38,668 bases of DNA, taken from contig JAIEOS010000057.1 of assembly GCA_019750295.1 (NCBI GenBank), forward strand, positions 1-38,668, given 5' to 3'. Below are positions 15,471-23,534 of the stretch, one piece after another (the first letter of the stretch is position 1; the number at the start of each line of letters is the position of its first letter). A program made the position numbers and the translations under genes. Under the pieces are notes generated by a model. The model did no database searches and was not told the origin of the DNA. It worked only from the letters and a program-made list of their open reading frames with translations. The stretch comes from Bdellovibrionales bacterium. GTDB taxonomy: Bacteria > Bdellovibrionota > Bdellovibrionia > Bdellovibrionales > JAGQZY01.

Positions 15471-17095
15471 CCTGGTTTAAACCTCGTGAAATAATCGGCC
15501 ACGGTGGATCCGCTGGGAGTGGCTGCGGTGAGAAGGTCTTTCACCGGCTTTAAAGAAGGTTTAGTGTCCAATAAATTGAGAGCGTTAGCAAAGCTCAAGT
15601 AATTGAGAAAAACGGCTGAGGCCATGATCTCCTGGTTGTCCACACTGGCGACAGGGTGATTCGGATTCACTTCGCCATTTCCTGTAAAGTAATTCAGCTG
15701 GAAGGAGGCGTTGTCGCCATGACCTTGCATGGTGGGTACTCCGTTGGGATTATACCCGATCATGTAAGACGTTCCTTTTTTGGAAGAATCGTTTTGCCAA
15801 GCAATCATAGTGTCCGAGGTCGGTGGCGTGAAGGTCGAGCCATCGGTCGAGATAAAAATAAAAACTTTTTTATTCATTAATCTTGCGGTGGCAAGAATGC
15901 GACCGACGATGTCGCCGGCCTCGCGGTCTTTTTCATTGGCGCGTTGTCTTAAGCGGCCTAAGTGATAATCGTAACCACCCAGGTTGATGACCGCAGCTCC
16001 AGATAAACCACTCAGACAATTAGAGACGGTGAGTCCCACTTTTTCGACGATAGGATTAAACATCGCGTGCACTCCGGTGAGATTCGGAGCCCAGATCGCT
16101 GCGGCTCCTGGAAAGGCATAGCCGGCATCCTTGATGTCTACAATGGAGCCTGTAGTTAAGACATCTACGTTTTTTTGTGTCGAACATTTGATAAGACCTT
16201 GGAACACTCTTTGAGTTTCGTGCGACGATGGTGCTCGGGCCAAAGCTTCGACCTGTTTTCGGCTGAGGTCATTGATCGCTTGAAGCAACTTCTGTTGGGT
16301 GTTGATTCCGTTAAACGCTAATACGCCCGAAAAACCTAAGCTGTCCTTGAGCGAGCCTGCGTTGACCACATTGAGAAAATTGCTCGAGGGTAAAACAGCA
16401 CCCATAAAACGACTGCCGGCGCTACTAAACAACTCGTCCGCCGGTGCGATAAAATCGGTGAGCAAATAGGGAAGAACACTTCCTGTGATTCCTGCCGCTT
16501 TTAACATTCCCGAGATTTCCTGCTTGTTGGTTGTGGCGTCATCTTGGGATTCGGAGGCAATCGCGCAGAACCCAGCGTTGCCAATAAAATTTTCGAAGGT
16601 GCTGGAGCCAGCTAAAATTGCATTGATTCGTCGACGCATCCCCCGAATAAAGTGAGATCCATCGGCCGTATCACTCTCTGGCACTAAAGGCGATTTTTCC
16701 CAGAAGGGGGCGCTGTTGGCAAAGAGGAGTTCCGAGCTCGGGAGGGCCCCTACACCCATGGTTTCCCCGTTGATCGGGTTTCCAAAGGCTCCACACTGTA
16801 AATAGTTAGCAAACAGAGCCGCACCGCCCGCTAATTGTAAGTGGATAAAGGCGGGATAGGAGGTGGCTGTTCCATCACAAACAACTGGGTCGGCGCCCCA
16901 GGCGCTGCTTGAAATCAGCTGAGAGAGAGTGGGGAGAGCTAATGTCGATGCGGCGCCAATCAGTCCATGGGCTAAGAACTCACGTCGCGTTTTTGGAATT
17001 TTATGATTTTTGCTCGCCAACTCCAGGAAAAGATCTTTCTCTTCCTGTTGTTTCTTGAGCCGTAAAAATTGTAGGTCTTTTTTTGAAATACTCAT
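15467..17095 (-). CDS. Tat-exported DUF1501-like protein
   Basis: A 542-residue protein carries a twin-arginine signal, KTRREFLAHGLIGAAST, with Arg37-Arg38. Its N-region of about 36 charged residues is unusually long. The mature part resembles DUF1501/sulfatase-like periplasmic proteins, with HLQLAGGA near the start and GGYDYHLG in the middle. These often pair with cytochrome-type DUF1588/1592 proteins, as here. Tat export implies folding, or a cofactor, before crossing the membrane. Catalytic sulfatase residues are not evident, so the activity is unknown. The stop overlaps the start of the next gene (ATGA), and the upstream lipoprotein gene lies 9 bases away. Confidence 0.75.
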   Translation of the reverse strand: MSISKKDLQFLRLKKQQEEKDLFLELASKNHKIPKTRREFLAHGLIGAASTLALPTLSQLISSSAWGADPVVCDGTATSYPAFIHLQLAGGAALFANYLQCGAFGNPINGETMGVGALPSSELLFANSAPFWEKSPLVPESDTADGSHFIRGMRRRINAILAGSSTFENFIGNAGFCAIASESQDDATTNKQEISGMLKAAGITGSVLPYLLTDFIAPADELFSSAGSRFMGAVLPSSNFLNVVNAGSLKDSLGFSGVLAFNGINTQQKLLQAINDLSRKQVEALARAPSSHETQRVFQGLIKCSTQKNVDVLTTGSIVDIKDAGYAFPGAAAIWAPNLTGVHAMFNPIVEKVGLTVSNCLSGLSGAAVINLGGYDYHLGRLRQRANEKDREAGDIVGRILATARLMNKKVFIFISTDGSTFTPPTSDTMIAWQNDSSKKGTSYMIGYNPNGVPTMQGHGDNASFQLNYFTGNGEVNPNHPVASVDNQEIMASAVFLNYLSFANALNLLDTKPSLKPVKDLLTAATPSGSTVADYFTRFKPG

Positions 17096-17104
17096 AAATT
17101 CCTC

Positions 17105-17719
17105 TTACCTTTTGATCGCCTGGCTACTTGCTAACATTGTTGTACAAAGATAAATGGCGGTATTTTTGGATGTGGATGTGGCCAATGTCGCACTATTATA
17201 ATATCCGACGGAAGTTAACGAATCGATAATGACATTGATTTCATCGGTTGTTGCGGCTCTTCCCCAACAGCCGTTGGCAAATTTTTGAATCGTCGATTGG
17301 ATATTAAACGGCTGAGTGTTTGTGGTCCCGCCGATGTTAAAGCCTTGAAAGAAGCGACGTTGATTGGTGTTGAGTTCGTTACTCACAACGTCATCGCAGA
17401 GTTCGCCGGCCACTTTAACAAAAGCCATTAGCATGGGTGCCGAAATCGTTTCGGCAGATCCTGTTAGCGAAAAACTACTCATGGCATTGGAAACGGCCAA
17501 ACGGGTGTCATTGGTGATTTTGTCTTCCGGGAGTTGGAGGCAACTCTTAAAATTCGGAAGAACCTGTCTTTGGGAAATGATGGCGTCCGCCTTTGTCGCG
17601 ACAACTTTAAAACCACCGGGATCCATAAAAATGTTGGATTTGGGTGTGAGCGCCATAGGGCCTCCGCATCCTATCAATAAAAGACTCAATGCTGTGAGAG
17701 TCATTAATGACTTCATCAT
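17105..17719 (-). CDS. small exported lipoprotein of the four-gene operon
   Basis: The protein (204 residues) starts MMKSLMTLTALSLLLIGCGG, a textbook lipoprotein signal with Cys18. The rest is helical with four to five cysteines and ends LCTTMLASSQAIKR. No domain is recognised. The start ATG at 17719 overlaps the stop of the upstream gene as ATGA, and GGAGAG lies just before it, so it is translationally coupled. The conserved-looking phrase NGCWGRAATTDEINVIID recalls short helical modules of DUF1592/1595-type proteins (W-GR-xxxxE), suggesting that a domain normally part of a larger cytochrome-associated protein is split off here. That link is weak. Confidence 0.7.
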   Translation of the reverse strand: MMKSLMTLTALSLLLIGCGGPMALTPKSNIFMDPGGFKVVATKADAIISQRQVLPNFKSCLQLPEDKITNDTRLAVSNAMSSFSLTGSAETISAPMLMAFVKVAGELCDDVVSNELNTNQRRFFQGFNIGGTTNTQPFNIQSTIQKFANGCWGRAATTDEINVIIDSLTSVGYYNSATLATSTSKNTAIYLCTTMLASSQAIKR

Positions 17720-19086
17720 AAACTCTCCAAAGCTAAACATTCGGGCCGAATAGAAACATCAATAAATAAATCTTTAAGATTATAGCCGCCAAATTCGAAA
17801 CTGGCGGCGAGTTTATCAATCAGCTGTTGGTTTTCGGCGGTGAGTTCTCTTTTGCACACAGTATTAAAAACTCGTTTCACCCAACACTGGCTGTACCCGC
17901 GAGCCTGGGAAATCATTTTGCCGAAATCATTCATTCCACTGCCGGTCATAGGGCCGTCGCCCTCCTCCCAGCCAAACTGGGAAGGATTGATGTAGTTAAT
18001 CCAGTTGTCGTCTTTGACGGCGTAGCCCGCAGGGAAGGTTTCAGAAGCGCGACGAAACTTTGAAGGAACCTGGCGCTCGTCAGGTGGCACTGCGACGGTT
18101 CCACCGCTGGCGGTAGGATCTGTATTGTAAGTCGCATTGTACTTGATGTGCCCTTGCTCTGTCGCCGCATCGGTGATGAGGAAATCAAAGTGGGCGGTGG
18201 CGGGACGCATTCCATCCATCGCCGTATGACATCCTTTACATTTGGATTTGTAATCGGCATTGGGAAATCGACCGATCTCTCGGCCCACATGGCTATCGGG
18301 ATAGGTGGTGTTCGCCCACTCTTTAATCGGAGAGCACATAAAAACTTTAAAGGTGTATTCGATCAGACGGCGATTGGTTCCGGCATTGGCGTGGGCAAAC
18401 ATCCACGCTCGAGTGGTCATTAAACCTGCAGGGTCGGGCTGATTCGTAGCGGTGGTGCTCCCGGGAGAAAACACTCGTTGAGTTTCTTTGAGCAGGACGT
18501 TTTTGTAATCCAGATTGCGAGCTTCGAGATCGAGATAGTGTTTATTGGAATTGATAATCGCGTTGTCGGAGTCATCAACTCCAGCTTGCCCTCGGGCCCG
18601 ATAATAATAATTCCCGGTGAGAAGTTCTGTCGCTGGCAATTCGTCACGGACCACTCCGATGATTGTAGCCACAAAGTCACTGAGAGGTGCCGCGGGGGAT
18701 AGATCGCGGGTGGACATCGCCGCTGCCATGTCGCGGACGGTGAGAGAGTAAAACTCTTTGGAATCCGTGGCTTTTTCGGCAGCTCTTCGATACTGGCGAT
18801 TTTTAATATCAGAGGCCATCGCGGTAATTTTTGAGTCGTCAGTACTTAATGTCACTCCGGAAAGTCTTTGATAGAGCATTACGGCCTGTTGCACGGGTGA
18901 GCTCAGTGCTGCGGAAGACTCTGAGCTTGTCGAAGTCGATTCATCGGTCGTGTTTGAAGCTCTCGTTGATGAGCTTAAGCTCGTTGGGGCACGGTTTTTA
19001 TAACCTTTGCTGCAATTTTGAAAGAGAACCAATGCCACCGCGATAGAGGCTACTATACCTATGCGTATTCTACGCTCGCGTTTCAT
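17716..19086 (-). CDS. DUF1588/1592-like exported lipoprotein with CxxCH motif
   Basis: The first gene of the operon encodes 456 residues. The leader ends VLFQNC (Cys25), an F-Q-N-C lipobox, followed by a Ser/Thr-rich linker to about residue 65. The middle contains CKGCH at 283-287 within a context, CKGCHTAMDGMRPATAHFDF, that parallels the C-x-x-C-H-x3-D-P-x-G-F-A-x-x-x-F-D block of DUF1588 cytochrome-like proteins. Helical segments on either side fit DUF1592/1585-type architecture. AGGGGGA precedes the ATG at 19086, and a FliA-like promoter lies 29-56 bases upstream. Such proteins are common in Planctomycetes and some predators, but their function is undefined. Confidence 0.75.
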   Translation of the reverse strand: MKRERRIRIGIVASIAVALVLFQNCSKGYKNRAPTSLSSSTRASNTTDESTSTSSESSAALSSPVQQAVMLYQRLSGVTLSTDDSKITAMASDIKNRQYRRAAEKATDSKEFYSLTVRDMAAAMSTRDLSPAAPLSDFVATIIGVVRDELPATELLTGNYYYRARGQAGVDDSDNAIINSNKHYLDLEARNLDYKNVLLKETQRVFSPGSTTATNQPDPAGLMTTRAWMFAHANAGTNRRLIEYTFKVFMCSPIKEWANTTYPDSHVGREIGRFPNADYKSKCKGCHTAMDGMRPATAHFDFLITDAATEQGHIKYNATYNTDPTASGGTVAVPPDERQVPSKFRRASETFPAGYAVKDDNWINYINPSQFGWEEGDGPMTGSGMNDFGKMISQARGYSQCWVKRVFNTVCKRELTAENQQLIDKLAASFEFGGYNLKDLFIDVSIRPECLALESL

Positions 19087-19114
19087 TGAAAATCCCCCTA
19101 AGACTACGGACCTT

Positions 19115-19142
19115 TTATCGGTATAGAATACCTTAAACTTTA
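19115..19142 (-). promoter_or_regulatory. FliA (sigma-28)-type promoter of the exported-protein operon
   Basis: On the minus strand TAAAGTTT (19142-19135) is a perfect -35 match, and ACCGATAA (19122-19115) matches seven of eight -10 positions of TAAAGTTT-N11-GCCGATAA. The spacer is 12 instead of 11 bases. Transcription would start near 19108, giving a leader of about 22 bases that contains the AGGGGGA ribosome-binding site before ATG 19086. Confidence 0.65.
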
Positions 19143-19167
19143 GTCCTGAACCTAATATATAAGATGG

Positions 19168-19197
19168 TTGAGACAGTGTTCGTACCAGTATGATACT
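19168..19197 (+). promoter_or_regulatory. tentative promoter of the Cys-rich lipoprotein gene
   Basis: TTGAGA at 19168-19173 and GATACT at 19192-19197, 18 bases apart, are the best plus-strand pair in this divergent region (TATGAT at 19189 is an alternative with a short spacer). The leader to ATG 19264 would be about 60 bases. Confidence 0.3.
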
Positions 19198-19263
19198 AAT
19201 AACAAATAAACCTGTCAGTTGGATCAGGACTGTGGTCTACTGTTAGAAATTAAAGGGGGGATA

Positions 19264-20574
19264 ATGAAGCGTAATTTACTTTGGGTTTCATTCTCGTGTT
19301 TTCTGGTCGTTGTGACTTTAGCTTTCCAAAACTGTAATGCAAAGAAGTTCAATGCTACTGTCGAAAGTAACGTTAATGGTTCCATGGATACCATGGATGC
19401 AAATGGTCTTATCGAAGGGGAAGTCATAGTTAGAAGTTGCCAAGAGGAGAACGCCAATTGTCCGAATCGCGTGGTGATTCGTCTCTATGCAGTGGTCGAC
19501 GGGGATCGCGAGAGAATCAGTCCCGATGCGGAAGCGATTGCGGTAGAGCCAGGTCGCTACACGTTTTCGTACACAATTCCTAGTCAGTATAAATGTAAAC
19601 AAATTTTGGCCTTTGTCGTAGATCCTATTTCGGGCTCCGAAGTTCAAATTTCTTTAGGCAGCGGATTCATCTATTGGGGTGACGTTTCGACATGCCCTGG
19701 CCTTGATGACGATGACGACGATGATGATCCTCCAGGTGGCGGAAACCCGTCCGTATCTATTAATAGCGTGAACACATTAGGTCGTGTTGTAGAATTAAAG
19801 GGAAGCTGCAGTCCCAATACCGCGATGACTTTCACTGGTGATTTATTGGCCTCTGCGGGCTTAACTGGATCATGCTCTGGAAATCAATTTAAGTACTGCG
19901 GTTTATTAGCCAACCACTTTACGACGAATGTAGTGACTGCCGAAATTCGCTCCAACAGCAACGTCGCTAGAGATAGCGAGACGATCACTCTGAACTCTGC
20001 TCCAGTGGCTATCTTAACAGTCGATAACGTTTCTGTGAACGAAGCGATGCACACTTTATCTGTGAACGGTCGTTGTAATGCAGGCGCATTACTATCGCTG
20101 AACTTCTATAACGCGGACATCGCAACAAATATTTCTTGCGTCGGTGCCGGAACATGGAGTTATACAGGTAACGTTCTTGTAGCTAATGCTGAGCGTATTC
20201 TTAAAGTCACTCAAAGAACGCCGTTCAATGTGACTTCACGAATCTCTGCTCGTCTTAACGCGAGCAATGACAGTGCGGGTGCTAACGAAAACTTAGCGTG
20301 CTCGATCAGCAGCACGACAGCTACCGGTGCATTGTGCTCAGGCCAAGCGGGAACGGTCAGTGGTTCTTGCCAACGTGGTCTCCCGGTTTTCATCTCTGTA
20401 AACAACAAGTTCCAGACCGTGGCTTTCTGCTCTGATGGTACGGGTTCGGGTGGTACTTTCTCAGTGAGCAACGTGCTCCTAGAAAAGACCGGAATGAACA
20501 ACGTGATCAAAATCCAACAGACAAACGCTTACGGCAGATCTTGCTCGAGCCAAGTGACGAAGACCAACTTCTAA
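19264..20574 (+). CDS. Cys-rich exported lipoprotein with eight-Asp run
   Basis: From ATG 19264 (preceded by AAAGGGGGG) the 436-residue protein has a lipoprotein-like leader ending LAFQNC (Cys24). An N-terminal domain with paired cysteines runs to about residue 145. Eight consecutive Asp (148-155) and PPGGG follow as a linker. Several beta-sandwich-like repeats with regular cysteines make up the remainder (for example LKGSCSPNTAMTF and VNGRCNAGALLSL, both of the form GxC-x-P/A-x-x). The Asp run may bind calcium. It diverges from the four-gene operon and ends in a strong terminator. No named family is recognised. A disulfide-stabilised cell-surface protein is the best guess. Confidence 0.7.
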   Translation: MKRNLLWVSFSCFLVVVTLAFQNCNAKKFNATVESNVNGSMDTMDANGLIEGEVIVRSCQEENANCPNRVVIRLYAVVDGDRERISPDAEAIAVEPGRYTFSYTIPSQYKCKQILAFVVDPISGSEVQISLGSGFIYWGDVSTCPGLDDDDDDDDPPGGGNPSVSINSVNTLGRVVELKGSCSPNTAMTFTGDLLASAGLTGSCSGNQFKYCGLLANHFTTNVVTAEIRSNSNVARDSETITLNSAPVAILTVDNVSVNEAMHTLSVNGRCNAGALLSLNFYNADIATNISCVGAGTWSYTGNVLVANAERILKVTQRTPFNVTSRISARLNASNDSAGANENLACSISSTTATGALCSGQAGTVSGSCQRGLPVFISVNNKFQTVAFCSDGTGSGGTFSVSNVLLEKTGMNNVIKIQQTNAYGRSCSSQVTKTNF

Positions 20575-20601
20575 GCTGAACTGAGTATAAGATGAACTGC
20601 G

Positions 20602-20627
20602 AAAAAGCCACCTTCGGGTGGCTTTTT
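20602..20627 (+). terminator. rho-independent terminator after the Cys-rich lipoprotein gene
   Basis: An 11-bp stem (20602-20612 with 20617-20627) closed by a stable TTCG tetraloop ends in a run of six T. The next promoter starts only five bases later, so termination and re-initiation are tightly packed. Confidence 0.92.
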
Positions 20628-20631
20628 TATT

Positions 20632-20660
20632 TTGACCGCCCTGCACCTGACTCCTACACT
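20632..20660 (+). promoter_or_regulatory. sigma-70 promoter giving a leaderless barrel mRNA
   Basis: TTGACC (20632-20637) and TACACT (20655-20660) are exactly 17 bases apart, and the ATG at 20667 follows six bases after the -10 box. No Shine-Dalgarno sequence is present. The transcript should therefore start at or next to the start codon. Confidence 0.65.
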
Positions 20661-20666
20661 AATTCC

Positions 20667-21956
20667 ATGTCTTTTTTCGTCTCGTTCCTTCTTTTATTCT
20701 CGCAAAATTCTTTGGCGCTAGAAACGAGCTTTGGAGGTGATTTCACCTACGAGAATTTTATTTATGCAGATCGGCTGCCCGCGCCCACACGGACTTACGA
20801 TCATATTCTTCACCTTAAGCCGCAACTGGATCTTAGCTTTAACAAAATGAGTGCCATGCACTTTAAACCCTTGATTCGAATGAATACATCGACTGAAGAG
20901 TCGCCAGAAAAGTTATTTCTTAATGTCCAGGAGGCTTACTGGGAGATTCGTAAAGAAGCATTTCGTGTGCGTTTGGGACAGAATACGTATCACTGGGGAA
21001 TTCTCGACGGCTACAGCACGATGGATGTCGTTAATGGAAGAGTTTTGTTTAATCCTTTGTTCTCCGAAAAGCGTGGGGCTCCCACCGTCGATCTCCAATA
21101 CGAAGGCGAAAAGGTAAAAATCCAAGGGCTTTATATCCCGGCGCAGGCCCGAACTTTATTCCCGTCGGCCGATAGCCGGTGGTTGCCGCGAGAGCTGTTA
21201 GTGAATGTTTCGTCGCCGTCGGAGACGGTGATACTTCCGCCAACTTTTAATTACTATTATCCCGGCTATGTCGAGTTAGACAACGCTCTTGATCACAACT
21301 ATGGTGCTCGAATTTCCAGTCGTAGGGGGGATTTTGATGCGGCCCTCATGTATTTCGAGGGGAGTAGTATTACGCCTCAAGTTCGCGCCAACTTTACTGC
21401 GGACTTAGTTTCGTTTGATCCTCGTATTTTGCAGGGGAGATCCGACATCGGAATTCTGCCATTGTATTTTCGTCAGCGATCTACGGGTCTCAGTCTAAGT
21501 TGGGCGCCTTCGGATATTGTGTTTAAGGCCGAGTCGACGTATATCTCTTCGATTTCGAAGGATTCAACGATTCCGGAATGGTCTTGGCAGAATGCGCTTG
21601 GCGTAGAGATGCCTGTCTACGTCGGAGAAACGTCAATGACTTTGATTGCGCAGGTGTATCGAGGGGAGAATAAAGATCCTATTGATAACCTGTTAAGTTC
21701 TTCCACACGTCTGTTTGATAATGCTTCGCTTTTGGCAGCTCGAATCTCGTTTGCGACGGATACCAATTTGCTTCTGTCGGCGGTTGTCGATTTTGCTTCG
21801 GGGGATAATTACATTCACCTTCGATTGGACCATAAACTGACCCAGTCTCTCCGCGCGGAGATTTCGGCCGACGTCCTTGAAGGTGGCCCGGATTCGCTGA
21901 TCGGAACTTACGACAAAAACGATCGCGCCAGCATCAAACTCTCTTACCTCTTTTAA
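20667..21956 (+). CDS. outer-membrane beta-barrel protein
   Basis: The protein (429 residues) has a signal peptide, MSFFVSFLLLFSQNSLA, then alternating amphipathic strands typical of a barrel. It finishes with ASIKLSYLF, whose terminal Phe is the signal recognised by the BAM machinery. Strands near EAYWEIRKEAFRVRLGQNTYHWG resemble porin-like proteins (DUF1302 or alginate-export style) that partner with RND/LolA-like systems; this assignment is tentative. The ATG at 20667 starts the signal peptide, whereas the frame upstream runs through a terminator. Its stop shares TTAA with the convergent gene. The RND-LolA fusion encoded 1.6 kb downstream could be its inner-membrane partner. Confidence 0.75.
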   Translation: MSFFVSFLLLFSQNSLALETSFGGDFTYENFIYADRLPAPTRTYDHILHLKPQLDLSFNKMSAMHFKPLIRMNTSTEESPEKLFLNVQEAYWEIRKEAFRVRLGQNTYHWGILDGYSTMDVVNGRVLFNPLFSEKRGAPTVDLQYEGEKVKIQGLYIPAQARTLFPSADSRWLPRELLVNVSSPSETVILPPTFNYYYPGYVELDNALDHNYGARISSRRGDFDAALMYFEGSSITPQVRANFTADLVSFDPRILQGRSDIGILPLYFRQRSTGLSLSWAPSDIVFKAESTYISSISKDSTIPEWSWQNALGVEMPVYVGETSMTLIAQVYRGENKDPIDNLLSSSTRLFDNASLLAARISFATDTNLLLSAVVDFASGDNYIHLRLDHKLTQSLRAEISADVLEGGPDSLIGTYDKNDRASIKLSYLF

Positions 21957-23446
21957 GGGGCGGTGAAGATCAGTTGGATCCATTTTTTTGTTGAGAAAAA
22001 CCTTTGCGGGACCAGTAACTTCTTGTCGTCAATCTTAAGTTGCGGGAGATCGTAAGTCAGTCGGGTGTCCGCCACCGCTTTGGTGATTTCGGATTGAATG
22101 GTGCTTAAGCCGATGTAGGTCGATGGATTGTAAGCATCGATGTAAGACGGACTCCAAGTCGGATGCAGTTTCATCTTTGGATCATGGGCGCCGATCACCA
22201 GGTTTCCGTCTTCAACCATTAGCCATACATAGGTGTTGAGTGGTGTATTAAAGTTGATATAAGGATAGAGTCTATTCTGGATCGGAGCCCACATTTTCCC
22301 AACAATTTGCGCCTTGATTTTAAACCACAAGGCTCCTTCGCTATATCCTGCATGGACCACTTCGGGTTGCCGCTGAGCTGAAAAATCAAATTGAAAAGGG
22401 GCGTTGGTTCTAAAATTCATCAAATCGGGCCAGATAAAAAATTGGTAGAATCGATTCGAGAGAAGTTTCATAAATCCGGAGATGTCTTTGCCTAGAAGCC
22501 TTTTCTCTAAAAACTTCTCCTGAAAAAGTATTTTATTGAGAGCATCGGTGAACTCATGGGGGACAAGTAGGCCGCTCGAGGTGAAAGGCTTTAGATCCTC
22601 GTTTTTCATTTCGACCATTATATTTACTTCGTTCTTTTGAGAGTCCGCAGGGCCGGTTTCGGTCATCAATACTCCGCTCAGGAGAATTTTGCCGTTGGAG
22701 GGGTCAAAGTTTATTTTTTCTGGAACTACACTGACGTGAAGTTCGTCTGACAATTTTATAGATTTTGTTTCAAATAAACTTTGATTGAGCGAATCCGTGA
22801 GAGAGTTGAATTTATTTTGAAGATGTTGAGCTAAAAGTTTTTTGAGAGATGCTGGCTCCTTGAGGAGCTTTGAGATTTCTCCTTTTAGGATATGCTCGTA
22901 TCCCACCGGGCCTGTACAAGATCGCACTTGAATCACCCATTCTCCCAGATTCGAAAGGTTGAAATCGTCCATTTTGCTGGCGAGCTGGCCGTTGACGGTA
23001 TCCACATGAAAACCCCCTTCGAGTTTCATCGCAGAGGTGGAAGTGAGCTGCACCCCATCGCATTGACCTTTGACATGCACATTGACGGTTACGCCCCCAA
23101 GAACTTGGGTGATGACGGTGTCGGTAGAGATTCGATCGACGTTAATGGAACTCTTAGTGATATCTAAAACGTAGTCAAAAATTCCAAAGCCTTTCGCCTG
23201 AGGTTTAACTTGAGCTTTGTATTCCAACTGCAGAGCTGCGTTGGTGAGCGTCGTCGAGTAAGGTTGGGCCATGATCAACTGTGGAATGATCGTTTGCTCC
23301 TTACCGTCGAATTTGTTTTTTAATAGAACATCCGAATATTCCTTAAAGCGAAGTGGAAAATAGAAAGACGTTTTGAGGCGACTTTGCCCAAAGCTTAGCG
23401 AGGTCGAAAGAAGGCAACTTGCAAAGAAGAGGATTTGGTATTTCAT
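21953..23446 (-). CDS. exported protein of unknown function, possibly lipid-binding
   Basis: A 497-residue protein begins with a clear signal peptide (MKYQILFFASCLLSTSLSFG) at ATG 23446, preceded by AAGGA. A TATACT box at 23485-23480 could be its -10. The mature chain is mostly beta with one long helix near the middle (about residues 190-225, rich in Leu and Lys: SKLLKEPASLKKLLAQHLQ). Two-domain alternation of amphipathic strands and a long helix recalls TULIP/BPI-type lipid-binding proteins, but I cannot demonstrate this. It diverges from the RND-LolA fusion and converges on the barrel gene through a shared TTAA stop. A periplasmic part in the same lipid pathway is an inference. Confidence 0.6.
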   Translation of the reverse strand: MKYQILFFASCLLSTSLSFGQSRLKTSFYFPLRFKEYSDVLLKNKFDGKEQTIIPQLIMAQPYSTTLTNAALQLEYKAQVKPQAKGFGIFDYVLDITKSSINVDRISTDTVITQVLGGVTVNVHVKGQCDGVQLTSTSAMKLEGGFHVDTVNGQLASKMDDFNLSNLGEWVIQVRSCTGPVGYEHILKGEISKLLKEPASLKKLLAQHLQNKFNSLTDSLNQSLFETKSIKLSDELHVSVVPEKINFDPSNGKILLSGVLMTETGPADSQKNEVNIMVEMKNEDLKPFTSSGLLVPHEFTDALNKILFQEKFLEKRLLGKDISGFMKLLSNRFYQFFIWPDLMNFRTNAPFQFDFSAQRQPEVVHAGYSEGALWFKIKAQIVGKMWAPIQNRLYPYINFNTPLNTYVWLMVEDGNLVIGAHDPKMKLHPTWSPSYIDAYNPSTYIGLSTIQSEITKAVADTRLTYDLPQLKIDDKKLLVPQRFFSTKKWIQLIFTAP

Positions 23447-23534
23447 GGGGTCCTTATCGGTGCCGGACCTTTGGCCTAAAGTATATTCAGAAAAATCCGT
23501 AGTAGTAGGGGTAGAAATCAACGAGGAACATCCA

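Noticed and set aside
23454-23461. ACCGATAA (minus strand) before the secreted protein gene as a FliA -10 box
   Set aside because: No -35 match exists at 11 or 12 bases, and the element runs into the ribosome-binding site AAGGA.
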